Counted from the first letter of the stretch, positions 7,124 to 17,362 are shown. The stretch: 64,000 nucleotides of DNA from Rhodocista pekingensis (GCF_042665545.1 NZ_JBHTCM010000008.1:14382-78381); one strand, 5' to 3'. Program-made: numbers and translations. The notes: a model not told the origin generated them from the letters alone.

Positions 7124-9403
7124 TCAGCGCCCGCGCCGGGGCGGGCGCGGACGGTCGAGCGAGCTGGGTGAGGCGGCCTGCCGGCGACCGTGGGCACGGG
7201 AACGCGCGGCCCCCGCCGGGCTGTCGGCCAGTGCGGCGTCCTCCGGGTCCAGCAACTGGAAAACCAGACTGCCCGCCACCGGATCGGCCTCGCGCAGCAC
7301 GACCTTGACCTGGGTGCCCAGCCGGTAGCGCCGGCCCCAGCGCCGCCCGACCAGGGCGTGCTCCGCCTCCACATGGTCGTAGAAATCGTCGGGCAGGGTG
7401 CTGATCGGCACGATGCCGTCGGCCCCCGTCTCCGTCAGCGTCACGAACAGCCCGAAGCGGGTGACGCCGCCGATCTTGCCGGTGAAGGTGGCGCCGACGC
7501 GGTCGGACAGGTAGCGCGCGACATAGCGGTCCATGGCATCGCGCTCCGCCTCGGCGGCGCGGCGCTCGGTCATGGAGATGTGGTCGCCGATGCGGTCCAG
7601 CCGTTCCGCCTCATCCTCCGTCAGCCCGCCGGCCCCCAGCCCGAAGGCGCGCACCAGCGAGCGGTGGACGATCAGGTCGGCGTAGCGCCGGATCGGGCTG
7701 GTGAAATGGGCGTACTTGACCAGCGCCAGCCCGAAATGCCCGATGTTCTCGGGCTGGTACACGGCCTGCGCCTGGCTGCGCAGGATCACGCTGCTGATCA
7801 GTTCGCTGTCCGGGGTGCCGGCCGCCTTCTCCAGGATGCGGGTGAAGGCGGAAGGCGCCAGCACCTGCCCACGGGCCAGAGTGTAGCCCAGGCTGTCCAG
7901 GAACTCGCGCAGCGGCTCCAGCTTGTCCCGCGCCGGCTCGGCATGCACGCGGTAGAGGCAGGGTGCGTGCCGCGCCTCCAGCGCCTCCGCGGCGGCCACG
8001 TTGGCGCAGATCATGAACTCCTCGATCAGCCGATGGCTGTCCAGGCGCTCCCGCACGTCGATGCGGACGATCTCGCCGGCCTCGTCCAGCGTGACCTTGC
8101 GTTCGGGCAGGTCCAGCTCCAGCGTGCCGCGCCGCCGCCGCGCCGCCGCCAGCGCCTCGTAAGCGCCGTAGAGCGGCCCGATCACCCGCTCCAGCAGGGG
8201 ACCCGTCGTCTCGTCCGGGCGCCCGTCGCGGGCCGCCTGCACCTGCTCGTAGGTCAGCCGCGCGGCCGATCGCATCAGCCCGCGCACGAAGCGGTGGCGC
8301 TTCAGGGTGCCGTCGCGGTCGATCCAGAGATGCACGGCGAGGCAGCCGCGGTTCACCCCCGGCTTCAGCGAGCACAGCTCGTTCGACAGGGCTTCGGGCA
8401 GCATCGGCACGACCCGGTCGGGGAAGTAGCAGGAATTGCCCCGCTCGAAGGCCGTGCGGTCCAGCGCCGATCCCGGCGTGACGTAGAAGGAGACGTCGGC
8501 GATGGCGACCAGCAGGTGCCAGCCGCCGGGATTGGCCGGGTCGGTGTCCGGCTCGGCATGGACGGCGTCATCGAAGTCGCGGGCATCCGCCCCGTCGATC
8601 GTGACCAGCGGGATGTCGCGCAGGTCGGTCCGGCCCTCCAGCGACGGTTCCGCTGCGGCGGCGGCCTCGTCCAGTGCCGCCTGGGGAAAGCTGGTCGGGA
8701 TGCCGTTCTGGTGGATCGCGATCAGGCTGACCGCGCGCGGATCGTCCAGGCCGCCCAGCCGCTCGATCACCCGCGCCTGCTTCAGCCCCATGCGGGAGGA
8801 TGGCAGCACCTCTGCCACCACCAGCTCGCCCGGCCGCGCCCCTTCGGCGTTCTGCGGCAGGATGACGAACTCCGTCCGGGTCCGGCGGTCGGCCGGGCGC
8901 AGCCGCCCGCCCTCGCGCCCGGCCTCGTAGATGCCGACGATCCGCGCGGTCGATCCGGCGTCCAGCCGCCGGATCGTGCGGGCCTCGTAGCGCCGGTCGG
9001 AGAGGCGGCTGAGCCGTGCCAGCACGCGGTCGCCGGGCGTCAGCGCCGGATGGCCGCGCCGCTCCGGCCGCATGAAGATCTCCGGCGGCGGGTTCTCCTC
9101 GTCCGTCCAGTTGACGGGGCGGGCCAGCGCCTCCCCGTCCGTGTCGATGCCGGTCACCACCAGCACGGCGACCTCGGGCAGGGCGGCCGGCGGCGCCATG
9201 CGGCGGCCCGCCCCCTTCTCCACCGCGCCCTCCTGCTCCAGCTCCTTCAGCAGGTGCTTCAGCAGGACGCGCGCATCGCCCGTGATGTGGAAGGCCCGCG
9301 CGATCTCCCGCTTGCCCACGGGGGTCGGACTCTCCCGGATGAACTCCAGGACCTGGTCCTTGCTGGGGAAGGGGGCTTCCTTCTTGCGGCGGGTGGGTTC
9401 CAA
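7124..9403 (-). CDS. rnr: Ribonuclease R
   Basis: A 3'-to-5' exoribonuclease of the RNB family that degrades structured RNA and takes part in rRNA and tmRNA quality control. Order: N-terminal winged-helix domain (PFPSKDQVLEFIRESPTPVGKREIARAF), cold-shock domains, RNB catalytic core with metal-binding aspartates in TIDGADARDFDDAVHA (about 270), then an S1 domain and a basic tail (RRQAAS...RPRPPRRGR). The frame is open far upstream into topA, but that stretch is Arg/Pro-rich read-through with no family similarity. A TTG at 9403 gives a start about ten residues before PFPSKDQ, as in relatives, for 759 residues. The start is the least certain part. It follows topA in a conserved alphaproteobacterial order. 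Confidence 0.9.
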   Translation of the reverse strand: MEPTRRKKEAPFPSKDQVLEFIRESPTPVGKREIARAFHITGDARVLLKHLLKELEQEGAVEKGAGRRMAPPAALPEVAVLVVTGIDTDGEALARPVNWTDEENPPPEIFMRPERRGHPALTPGDRVLARLSRLSDRRYEARTIRRLDAGSTARIVGIYEAGREGGRLRPADRRTRTEFVILPQNAEGARPGELVVAEVLPSSRMGLKQARVIERLGGLDDPRAVSLIAIHQNGIPTSFPQAALDEAAAAAEPSLEGRTDLRDIPLVTIDGADARDFDDAVHAEPDTDPANPGGWHLLVAIADVSFYVTPGSALDRTAFERGNSCYFPDRVVPMLPEALSNELCSLKPGVNRGCLAVHLWIDRDGTLKRHRFVRGLMRSAARLTYEQVQAARDGRPDETTGPLLERVIGPLYGAYEALAAARRRRGTLELDLPERKVTLDEAGEIVRIDVRERLDSHRLIEEFMICANVAAAEALEARHAPCLYRVHAEPARDKLEPLREFLDSLGYTLARGQVLAPSAFTRILEKAAGTPDSELISSVILRSQAQAVYQPENIGHFGLALVKYAHFTSPIRRYADLIVHRSLVRAFGLGAGGLTEDEAERLDRIGDHISMTERRAAEAERDAMDRYVARYLSDRVGATFTGKIGGVTRFGLFVTLTETGADGIVPISTLPDDFYDHVEAEHALVGRRWGRRYRLGTQVKVVLREADPVAGSLVFQLLDPEDAALADSPAGAARSRAHGRRQAASPSSLDRPRPPRRGR

Positions 9404-9545
9404 CGTCTCGTCCGTGTCTCGTCCGTGGGCGTGTGGTCCGCTGGGATGGCGTGCCGGCGGGGATGGCGGCCGGCGCTGCCGCCGGGCCGGAGGGACCTGC
9501 CGCAACAGCAGCGCAGCCGGAAACGTGCCGCGCAGGGCGGCGGGA

Positions 9546-12323
9546 TCAGTCGCCCGCCGCCGCCTTGGGACGCGCCGCCTTGGTCCCGGAAGCCTTCGCA
9601 GCGGACGCCTTGACCGGAGCCTTCGTCGTCTTCGTGGCCGTCCTGCGGGCGGGTTTCGCTTCCGTCTCCGCTTCGGATTCCGTGTCGGCGCTCTTCGCCT
9701 TGGCGGTGGCCGTTTTCTTCGCGGCAGCCTTCTTTGTCGGGGCCTTCTTCGCGGGGGGGGCGGCCGCCTCCTCACCGCCTTCGGTCTTCGATGCGCCCTT
9801 CTTGGCGCTGTCCTTGGCCGCCTTGGCGGCCAGCAGCTCCAGGGCTTCGGCCAGGGTCACCGTCTCCGGCGACATCGCTTTCGGGATGCTGGCGAACAGC
9901 TTGTTGTGCTGCACATAGGGCCCGAACCGGCCGGAGCCGACCTTGACCGGCTTGCCGTCCTTCGGGTGCGCGCCCAGCTCGCGCCCGGCCACCGCCTTCT
10001 TGGCCGGCGCATCGCCCAGCACCACCACGGCCCGGTTCAGGCCGATGGTCAGCACGTCGTCCTCGGCGGTCAGGTTCTTGTAGCTGGCGCCGTGCTTCAG
10101 GTACGGCCCGTAGCGGCCGATGCCGGCCACGATCTCCAGCCCGGACTCCGGATGCGTGCCCAGCGAGCGCGGCAGGGCCAGCAGGCGCAGCGCCGTGTCC
10201 AGGTCCATCGAGGCCGGCAGCATGCCGCGGGGCAGCGACGCGCGCTTGGGCTTCTCTTCCTTGTCGTCGCCGTTGCCGAGCTGGACATAGGCGCCGAAGC
10301 GGCCGGTCTTGACCCAGACGGGCAGGCTGGTCTCCGGATCGTTGCCCAGCATGCGGTCGCCCGACTCCGCCTCGCCGCCCTCGCCGGCCACGGACAGGGG
10401 CCGGGTGTAGCGGCACTCCGGGTAGTTGGAGCAGCCGATGAAGCCGCCGCTCTTGCCCAGCTTCAGCGACAGCCGGCCGGTGCCGCAGGTCGGGCAGACG
10501 CGTGCGTCCACCTCCTGCCCGTCCGGCCCCACGCGGCGGGGGAAGAAGTGCGGTCCCAGCAGCTCGTCCAGCGCCGTCAGCACCTGCGTGATCGTCAGGT
10601 CGCGCGTGTCCTCCACGGCGGACGAGAACTGGCGCCAGAACTCGCGCAGCACCTGCTTCCAGTCGATCCGGCCGCCGGAGATGTCGTCCAGCTTGCCTTC
10701 CAGGTCGGCCGTGAAGGTGTATTCGACATAGCGCGGGAAGAAGCTCTCCAGGAAGGCCGTGACCAGCCGGCCGCGGTCCTCCGGGATGAAGCGGCGCTTC
10801 TCCAGCCGGACATATTCGCGGTCCTGCAAGACCTGGAGGATCGAGGCGTAGGTGGAGGGGCGGCCGATGCCCAGCTCCTCCAGCTTCTTCACGAGGCTCG
10901 CCTCGGAATAGCGGGGCGGGGGCTGGGTGAAGTGCTGGTTCGGCCGGATCTCGCCGCGGGCCAGATCGTCGCCGTCGCGCATGGGCGGCAGGCGGCGGTT
11001 GTCCTCGTCCTCGTCGGCGTCGTCCTTGTCCTCCTGGTAGACCTTCAGGAAGCCGTCGAAGCGGATGACGCTGCCGGTGGCGCGGAAGACGGCCTCCGCC
11101 CCCTTGCTGATGATGTCCACCGTCACCTGGTCCAGCACGGCGCTGGCCATCTGGGAGGCCAGGGTGCGCTTCCAGATCAGCTCGTAGAGCGCCAGCTCGT
11201 CCTTCTCCAGGTAGCGGGCGACGTGCTCCGGCCGGCGGAACAGGTCCGTCGGGCGGATCGCCTCGTGCGCCTCCTGGGCGTTCTTCGCCGCGGCCTTGTA
11301 GATGCGCGGCTTCTCGGGCACGTAGCTGCGGCCCCAGCTCTCGTCGATCAGGCGGCGGGCGGCGTCGATCGCCTCCTGGCTCAGCGCCACGCCGTCCGTC
11401 CGCATGTAGGTGATGAGACCGACCGTCTCGCCGCCGATGTCCACGCCCTCATAGAGCCGCTGCGCCGTGCGCATGGTCTTCGTCGCGCCGAAGCCCAGCT
11501 TGCGGCTGGCCTCCTGCTGCAAGGTCGAGGTGGTGAAGGGCGGGAAGGGGTTGCGGCGGACCTCCTTGCGCTCGATCCGGCCGACCCGGAAGGTCATCGG
11601 CCGGATGCGGGCGACGGCGGCATCCGCGTCGCCCTGGGTGCCCAGGGTGAACTTCTCCAGCCGCTTGCCGTCGAGCTGGCTCAGCCGGGCGGTGAAGGTC
11701 TGCCCCTCCTGGGTGCGGAAATCAGCCTCGATGGTCCAGTATTCCTGCGGGCGGAAGACCTCGATCTCCGCCTCACGCTCGCAGACCAGCCGCAGCGCCA
11801 CCGACTGTACGCGGCCGGCCGACTTGGACCCGGGCAGCTTGCGCCAGAGCACCGGCGACAGGGTGAAGCCGACCAGATAGTCGAGCGCCCGGCGCGCCAG
11901 ATAGGCGTCCACCAGCTCGCGGTTCACGTCGCGCGGCTGCGCCAGCGCCGTCTGCACGGCGGACTTCGTGATCTCGTTGAAGGTGATGCGCTTGACGTCC
12001 ACCTTGCCGAGCAGCCGCCGTTCGCCCAGCACCTCCTTCATGTGCCAGGCGATCGCCTCCCCCTCGCGGTCGGGGTCGGTTGCCAGATAGACGCGGTCGG
12101 CGCCGCGCACGGCCCGGGCGATCTCGTCGATATGGCGCTTGGAGCGGTCGCCCAGCTCCCAGTCCATCTCGAAGTCCTCGTCGGGCCGGACGGAGCCGTC
12201 GCGGGCCGGCAGGTCGCGCACATGCCCGTAGCTCGCCAGAACGGTGAAGTCCTGGCCGAGATACTTGTTGATTGTCTTTGCCTTGGCCGGAGACTCGACA
12301 ATGACGACGTTGTGTCCAGGCAA
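9546..12323 (-). CDS. topA: DNA topoisomerase I (type IA)
   Basis: A 925-residue enzyme that relaxes negative supercoils. The Toprim domain begins VVIVESPAKAKTINKYLG and carries the acidic DPDREGEAIAWH motif. The catalytic tyrosine is Y306 in GLITYMRTDG. A C4 zinc finger (CPTCGTGRL...CSNYPECRYT) and several repeated topo-C modules of the form SGRFGPYVQ follow. The last 90 or so residues are rich in Lys and Ala (KKAPTKKAAAKKTA and similar), resembling a histone-H1-like tail. The start MPGHNVVIVES is the family's usual one. The gene sits 41 bases after dprA, so co-transcription is likely. Confidence 0.96.
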   Translation of the reverse strand: MPGHNVVIVESPAKAKTINKYLGQDFTVLASYGHVRDLPARDGSVRPDEDFEMDWELGDRSKRHIDEIARAVRGADRVYLATDPDREGEAIAWHMKEVLGERRLLGKVDVKRITFNEITKSAVQTALAQPRDVNRELVDAYLARRALDYLVGFTLSPVLWRKLPGSKSAGRVQSVALRLVCEREAEIEVFRPQEYWTIEADFRTQEGQTFTARLSQLDGKRLEKFTLGTQGDADAAVARIRPMTFRVGRIERKEVRRNPFPPFTTSTLQQEASRKLGFGATKTMRTAQRLYEGVDIGGETVGLITYMRTDGVALSQEAIDAARRLIDESWGRSYVPEKPRIYKAAAKNAQEAHEAIRPTDLFRRPEHVARYLEKDELALYELIWKRTLASQMASAVLDQVTVDIISKGAEAVFRATGSVIRFDGFLKVYQEDKDDADEDEDNRRLPPMRDGDDLARGEIRPNQHFTQPPPRYSEASLVKKLEELGIGRPSTYASILQVLQDREYVRLEKRRFIPEDRGRLVTAFLESFFPRYVEYTFTADLEGKLDDISGGRIDWKQVLREFWRQFSSAVEDTRDLTITQVLTALDELLGPHFFPRRVGPDGQEVDARVCPTCGTGRLSLKLGKSGGFIGCSNYPECRYTRPLSVAGEGGEAESGDRMLGNDPETSLPVWVKTGRFGAYVQLGNGDDKEEKPKRASLPRGMLPASMDLDTALRLLALPRSLGTHPESGLEIVAGIGRYGPYLKHGASYKNLTAEDDVLTIGLNRAVVVLGDAPAKKAVAGRELGAHPKDGKPVKVGSGRFGPYVQHNKLFASIPKAMSPETVTLAEALELLAAKAAKDSAKKGASKTEGGEEAAAPPAKKAPTKKAAAKKTATAKAKSADTESEAETEAKPARRTATKTTKAPVKASAAKASGTKAARPKAAAGD

Positions 12324-12364
12324 GGTAAGTCCGCCTTTCAGAAGCCCAGTACCGGCGATGCCTT

Positions 12365-13498
12365 TCAGATCAGGCTGATCTGGCCGCCGGGATGCCGCTG
12401 GACCCGCCCGGCCAGTTCCAGTTCCAGCAGGACCGTCAGCACCACCCCGGCAGACAATTGGCAGCCCCGGACCACTTCGTCAACGAGAACAGGGGTGGGC
12501 GAAAGCGCCTCCAGCACCAGGGCACGCGCCCGTTCCAGCTCCCGGTCGTCGGCCGGGGCGGGGGGCGGGAGGTCGAACAGGTCGCGCCGCCCCTCCCCGA
12601 ACGGGCGGGTGGCGATGCGGCGCAGCGCGTCCACCACGTCGTCGGCGGACTCCACGAGCCCCGCCCCCTCCTTGATCAGGCGGTTGCAGCCCTGCGCCCG
12701 CGGATCGACGGGCGAGCCCGGAACGGCGAAGACCTCGCGCCCCTGCTCCAGGGCCAGCCGTGCCGTGATCAGGGAGCCGGACTTCAGCGCCGCCTCCACC
12801 ACCACCACGCCCAGGGACAGGCCGGAGATCAGGCGGTTGCGGCGGGGGAAGTGGCGGGCCTGCGGCTCCGTGCCCAGCGGGGATTCGGCCAGCAGCAGGC
12901 CGCGCTCGACAAGATCGCGGTGCAGCCCCTCGTTCTCCGGCGGATAGACGATATCGACGCCGCCGGCGACCACGGCCGCCGTGCCACCGTCCAGTGCCCC
13001 GACATGGGCCGCCGTGTCGATCCCCCGCGCCATGCCGGAGACGACGAGATAGCCCGCATCCGACAGGTCGCGGGCCAGCCGCTCCGCCATCCGGCGCCCG
13101 GCGATGGAGGCGTTGCGCGCGCCCACCACAGCCACCGCGGGCCGCTTCAGCAGGGTGGGATGGCCCAGGAGCGCCAGCAGCGGCGGCGCGTCGTCCAGCG
13201 CCGCCAGCGCCTCGGGATAGTCGGGTTCGCAGGTGGCGAGGAAACGGCCGCCCCGCTTCTCCAGCCCGGCCAGTTCACGTTCCGCCTCCACCCGGGAGGG
13301 CACGCGCAGGGGCTTGGCCCGGCCGCCGCGGCGGGCGAGGTCGGGCAGGGCGGCCAGGGCCGCGGTGGCGGTGCCGAACCGCTCGACCAGGCGGTGGAAG
13401 GTGATGGGGCCGACATTCTCCGCCCGCGTCAGCCGCAGCCAGTCCAGCCGTTCGGCGGCGGTCAGGGGGCGGCGGGCGGTAGGGGCTTGTATCGGCAT
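12365..13498 (-). CDS. dprA: DNA-processing protein DprA
   Basis: A 377-residue protein that binds incoming single-stranded DNA and loads RecA in natural transformation; it is also widespread in bacteria not known to be competent. A SAM-like N-terminal region (ERLDWLRLTRAENVGPITFHRLVERFG) precedes the Rossmann-type core, with AVVGARNASIAGRRMAERLA, VSGMARGIDTAAHVGAL and GGVDIVYPPEN. A C-terminal winged-helix region (LSPTPVLVDEVVRGCQLSAGVV) completes it. It lies between plsY and topA. No other competence gene is in the window. Confidence 0.94.
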   Translation of the reverse strand: MPIQAPTARRPLTAAERLDWLRLTRAENVGPITFHRLVERFGTATAALAALPDLARRGGRAKPLRVPSRVEAERELAGLEKRGGRFLATCEPDYPEALAALDDAPPLLALLGHPTLLKRPAVAVVGARNASIAGRRMAERLARDLSDAGYLVVSGMARGIDTAAHVGALDGGTAAVVAGGVDIVYPPENEGLHRDLVERGLLLAESPLGTEPQARHFPRRNRLISGLSLGVVVVEAALKSGSLITARLALEQGREVFAVPGSPVDPRAQGCNRLIKEGAGLVESADDVVDALRRIATRPFGEGRRDLFDLPPPAPADDRELERARALVLEALSPTPVLVDEVVRGCQLSAGVVLTVLLELELAGRVQRHPGGQISLI

Positions 13499-13580
13499 GG
13501 CGGCAGGGTCCGCCAGCCGCGCGGATTCGTCAACCGCGGCGATGCCGCGTCGATGGTTTCCACTACCCTGCGGACGGATC

Positions 13581-14219
<639 letters not shown>

Positions 14220-14255
14220 GGCTCGGTCGGTCTTCTCGTTGCCGGCGGGCGGGGA

Positions 14256-15548
14256 TCAGGCACAGGCGTGGACGGTACGCCCGTCCACCACGGTGCGCAG
14301 CACCAGACCCTGCACGGGGCGTCGGTCGAAACAGGTGTTCTTGCTCTTGCTGCGCAGCTTCTCCGCCTCCACCACCCAGGGGCGGCCGGCGTCGAACAGC
14401 ACCAGGTCGGCGGGGCCGCCCGGGCGCAGCCGGCCCAGCTCCGGCAGGCCCAGGATGCCGGCCGGGATGCAGGTGACGGCCGCCAGCGCGCGCAGCAGTG
14501 GCAGGGCCCCCTTGTGCGCCAGTTCCAGGGTCAGCGGCAGCAGCGTCTCCGATCCGACGGCGCCGAACGCCGCCTGCGCGAAGGGAACCCGCTTGCTGTC
14601 CTGGTCGTGCGGGAGATGGTCGCTGGCGACGGCGTCGATCGTGCCGTCCGCCAGACCGGCGACGATGGCGCGCCGGTCCATCTCCCCGCGCAGGGGTGGG
14701 GACAGCTTGAAGAAGGTGCGGTAGTCGCCGACGTCCACCTCGGTCAGGGCGAAGTAGGGCGGGGCGGTGTCGCAGGTGACGGCAAGGCCCTTGGCCTTGG
14801 CCCGGCGGATCACCTCCACCCCCTCGGCGGTGGAGATGTGGGCGGCGTGGTAGCGGCCCCCGGTCAGTTCGACCAGCCGCAGGTCACGCTCCAGCATGAT
14901 GATCTCGGCGGCGGCGGGAATGCCGCCCAGGCCCAGCCGGGTCGCCACCTCGCCCGAATTCATGCTGCCCGACGCCAGCCGCGGCTCCTCCGGGTGCTGG
15001 AAGATGGTCTGGCCATGGGCGCTGGCATAGCTCAGGGCGCGGCGCATCACCAGGGCGTCGGAGACGGCGTGCAGGCCGTCGGTGAAGCCGACGGCGCCGG
15101 CCTCCGCCAGCAGGCCGAACTCGGTGATCTGGCTGCCCGCCGTCTCCCGCGTCACGGCGGCATAGGCGAAGATCTTGACCAGCCGCTCCTCGCGGGCGCG
15201 GCGGGCGATGAACTCCAGCCCGGCCACGTCGTCGATCACCGGGTCGGTGTTGGGCAGGGCGGCCAGCGCCGTGATGCCGCCCGCCGCGGCGGCGCGGCCG
15301 GCGGTGGCGATGGTCTCGTTGTGCTCGAAACCCGGTTCGCCGACATGGGCGCGCAGGTCCACGAGGCCGGGGGCGAGGCAATGGCCGCCGCAGTCCACGA
15401 CGGCGATGCCCTCGGGCACGCCGTCGGCGAACAGCCGGGGGCCGAGGTCGGCGATGCGCTCCCCCTCGACCAGCAGGGCGCCGGGCGCGTCCAGTCCGGT
15501 CGCGGGGTCGAGCAGGCGGGCGTTGATGTAGGCGGTGCGGGTGGTCAT
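14256..15548 (-). CDS. pyrC: Dihydroorotase-like protein (class I fold, degenerate metal site)
   Basis: A 430-residue amidohydrolase of the dihydroorotase family, which normally cyclises carbamoyl-aspartate in pyrimidine synthesis. The fold pattern is complete (PGLVDL, ETIATAGRAAAAGGIT, PNTDPVIDD, HISTAEGVE, ASDHLPH). The metal site is not: the usual HxH after PGLVD reads RAH, the substrate-binding HLREPG reads HVGEPG, and the usual TPHH region reads APPY. Later His (QHPEEP, HISTA) and Asp (SDHLPH) remain. Next to pyrB, this resembles the inactive PyrC' subunits that assemble with aspartate carbamoyltransferase in pseudomonads. Whether it is catalytic cannot be settled here; a separate active PyrC may exist elsewhere. 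It starts 15 bases after pyrB. Confidence 0.88.
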   Translation of the reverse strand: MTTRTAYINARLLDPATGLDAPGALLVEGERIADLGPRLFADGVPEGIAVVDCGGHCLAPGLVDLRAHVGEPGFEHNETIATAGRAAAAGGITALAALPNTDPVIDDVAGLEFIARRAREERLVKIFAYAAVTRETAGSQITEFGLLAEAGAVGFTDGLHAVSDALVMRRALSYASAHGQTIFQHPEEPRLASGSMNSGEVATRLGLGGIPAAAEIIMLERDLRLVELTGGRYHAAHISTAEGVEVIRRAKAKGLAVTCDTAPPYFALTEVDVGDYRTFFKLSPPLRGEMDRRAIVAGLADGTIDAVASDHLPHDQDSKRVPFAQAAFGAVGSETLLPLTLELAHKGALPLLRALAAVTCIPAGILGLPELGRLRPGGPADLVLFDAGRPWVVEAEKLRSKSKNTCFDRRPVQGLVLRTVVDGRTVHACA

Positions 15549-15563
15549 GGGTCTTTCGCCGTC

Positions 15564-16520
15564 CTACGCGCCGGTGCCGCGGCGGCCGCGGGTCAGGAGG
15601 TCCAGGCAGGCCATGCGGACGGCGACGCCCAGCTCGACCTGTTCCAGGATCACGCTGCGGTGGATGTCGTCGGCCACCAGGCTGTCGATCTCGACGCCGC
15701 GGTTCATCGGGCCGGGATGCATGATCAGCGCGTCCGGCTTCGCGGCCGCCAGCTTGTCGTAGTCCAGGCCGTAAAAGCGGAAATACTCGCGCTGGCTGGG
15801 CAGGTACTGGCCCTGCATGCGTTCGAGCTGGAGCCGCAGCATCATCACGATGTCGGCATCCTTCAGCCCGGTCGCCATGCTGTGGTGGACCTCCACCCCC
15901 AGCCGGTCCACCGCGCCGGGCAGCAGCGTCGGCGGGGCCACGACGCGCACCCGCGCGCCCATGATGTTCAGCAGGTGGATGTTCGAGCGCGCCACCCGGC
16001 TGTGCAGGATGTCGCCGCAGATGGCCACCGTCAGCCCGCGCAGCGTGCCCTTGTGGCGGCGGATGGTCAGCGCGTCCAGCAGCGCCTGGGTCGGATGCTC
16101 GTGCGCCCCGTCGCCGGCGTTGATGACGGCGCAGTTGACCTTGCTGGAGAGCAGCAGCGGCGCGCCCGACTCCTGGTGCCGCACGACAAGCACGTCCAGG
16201 TGCATGGCGTTCAGCGTCATCGCCGTGTCGATCAGCGACTCGCCCTTCTTCACGGAGGAGCCGTCGCCCGACATGTTGATGCAGTCGCCGCCCAGCCGCT
16301 TGGCCGCCAGCTCGAAGCTGGTGCGGGTACGGGTGGAGTTCTCGAAGAACAGGTTGACGACCGTCAGCCCGCCCAGAATGGCGCTCTTCCGGCCGGGGCT
16401 GCGGTTCTGTTCCACGTAGCCGTCGGCCAGATCGAGGATCAGCTCGACGTCGGTCGCCGTCAGCCCCTCGATGCCGAGAAGGTGCCGGTGGGGAAAGGCG
16501 GTCATGTCCTGAGTGTCCAT
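15564..16520 (-). CDS. pyrB: Aspartate carbamoyltransferase catalytic subunit
   Basis: A 318-residue enzyme joining carbamoyl phosphate and aspartate, the committed step of pyrimidine synthesis. The carbamoyl-phosphate loop FFENSTRTRTSFELAAKRLG, the HPTQALLD motif, the GDILHSRVARSN segment and the HPGPMNRGVEI aspartate-binding segment are all present. No regulatory subunit pyrI is nearby. The dihydroorotase-like gene follows within 15 bases, which suggests a physical complex. The start may be the ATG at 16520 or at 16505. It heads the long minus-strand run towards topA. Confidence 0.96.
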   Translation of the reverse strand: MDTQDMTAFPHRHLLGIEGLTATDVELILDLADGYVEQNRSPGRKSAILGGLTVVNLFFENSTRTRTSFELAAKRLGGDCINMSGDGSSVKKGESLIDTAMTLNAMHLDVLVVRHQESGAPLLLSSKVNCAVINAGDGAHEHPTQALLDALTIRRHKGTLRGLTVAICGDILHSRVARSNIHLLNIMGARVRVVAPPTLLPGAVDRLGVEVHHSMATGLKDADIVMMLRLQLERMQGQYLPSQREYFRFYGLDYDKLAAAKPDALIMHPGPMNRGVEIDSLVADDIHRSVILEQVELGVAVRMACLDLLTRGRRGTGA

Positions 16521-16732
16521 GGGTCCGGGACTATGGCTTCCGGTCCCCCCCTGCGCAAGGGGTGCCGCTGCGGGGCCGTCCCGCGCCGGTCGAGGATCAG
16601 GGCCCTGCCGCGGACGCGGACATCGCCGGAAGAGGGGCGGGAAAACCGGGCCGCCGCGCCGACATCGCGCCGCGTCGCCTGTTGTGGCGCCCGAGGGCTG
16701 CCCGACGGGCGGCCCGAAAAGGGAGGAAAGCC

Positions 16733-17296
16733 ATGAGGATGATGATTCCCGTCGCGCTCGCGGCGACCCTGCTCGCCGGCACGGCGCTGGCCCAGAGCAG
16801 CGGCAGTGCCCAGACGATGCAGGGCGGTACGACCGCCGGCCAGGGCAAGATCTCGCAGCAGGACGTTCTCTTCCTCCAGCAGGCGGTGCAGAGCGATCTG
16901 GCCGAGATCGCCATGGCCGAGGTGGCGGAGGACAAGGCGCAGGCCACGCCGGTCAAGCAGTTCGCCGAGCGGATGGACGAGGAGCACGACTCGAACCTGG
17001 AGAAGCTCCAGGAACTGGCCGAGGCGCACGACGTGGACATCCCCGACGACCCCGACGCGCAGCAGCAGCAGATGCTGGCCACGCTGAAGGACACCCCCGA
17101 ACAGTCGTTCGACCGGACCTACATCCAGATGCAGGTGCAGGCGCACCAGAAGGCGATCCAGCTCTACCGGACCCAGGCCCAGGGGCAGGGACCTGTGGCC
17201 CGCTTCGCCGGGCAGCAGGTGCCGAACCTGGAGGCGCACCTCCAGGAGGCGCAGCTCATCCAGCAGCAGTTGCAGCCGACGGCGGCCACCCGCTGA
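16733..17296 (+). CDS. Exported DUF4142-domain protein
   Basis: A 187-residue protein with a clear Sec signal peptide (MIPVALAATLLAGTALAQS). A helical, Gln/Glu-rich ferritin-like region follows, with DVLFLQQAVQSDLAEIAMAEVA, VKQFAERMDEEHDSNLEKLQELA and FDRTYIQMQVQAHQKAIQLY. This is the DUF4142 pattern: paired helices with H and E residues in a periplasmic protein of unknown role. GGGAGGAAAG ends two bases before the ATG at 16733, fixing the start. It reads away from pyrB and converges with the hydrolase downstream. Confidence 0.85.
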   Translation: MRMMIPVALAATLLAGTALAQSSGSAQTMQGGTTAGQGKISQQDVLFLQQAVQSDLAEIAMAEVAEDKAQATPVKQFAERMDEEHDSNLEKLQELAEAHDVDIPDDPDAQQQQMLATLKDTPEQSFDRTYIQMQVQAHQKAIQLYRTQAQGQGPVARFAGQQVPNLEAHLQEAQLIQQQLQPTAATR

Positions 17297-17316
17297 TCCC
17301 CCGGGTGGTGGTCCGG

Positions 17317-17342
17317 CGGACCGCGGATTCCGCCGCGGTCCG
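17317..17342. terminator. Strong hairpin between convergent genes
   Basis: Arms CGGACCGCGG (17317-17326) and CCGCGGTCCG (17333-17342) pair perfectly around a 6-base loop. It lies between the stops of the DUF4142 gene and the hydrolase, where it could stop transcription from both sides. There is no T-run, so it is only terminator-like. Confidence 0.45.
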
Positions 17343-17362
17343 TGCCGGGCCTGCGGGGCGGC

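Noticed and set aside
9072..12947. Very long open frame (over 1200 codons) on the plus strand opposite topA and rnr
   Set aside because: High-GC coding DNA leaves the opposite strand open. The translation is low-complexity Arg/Ala/Gln-rich and has no family pattern, while the minus strand has full topA motifs.
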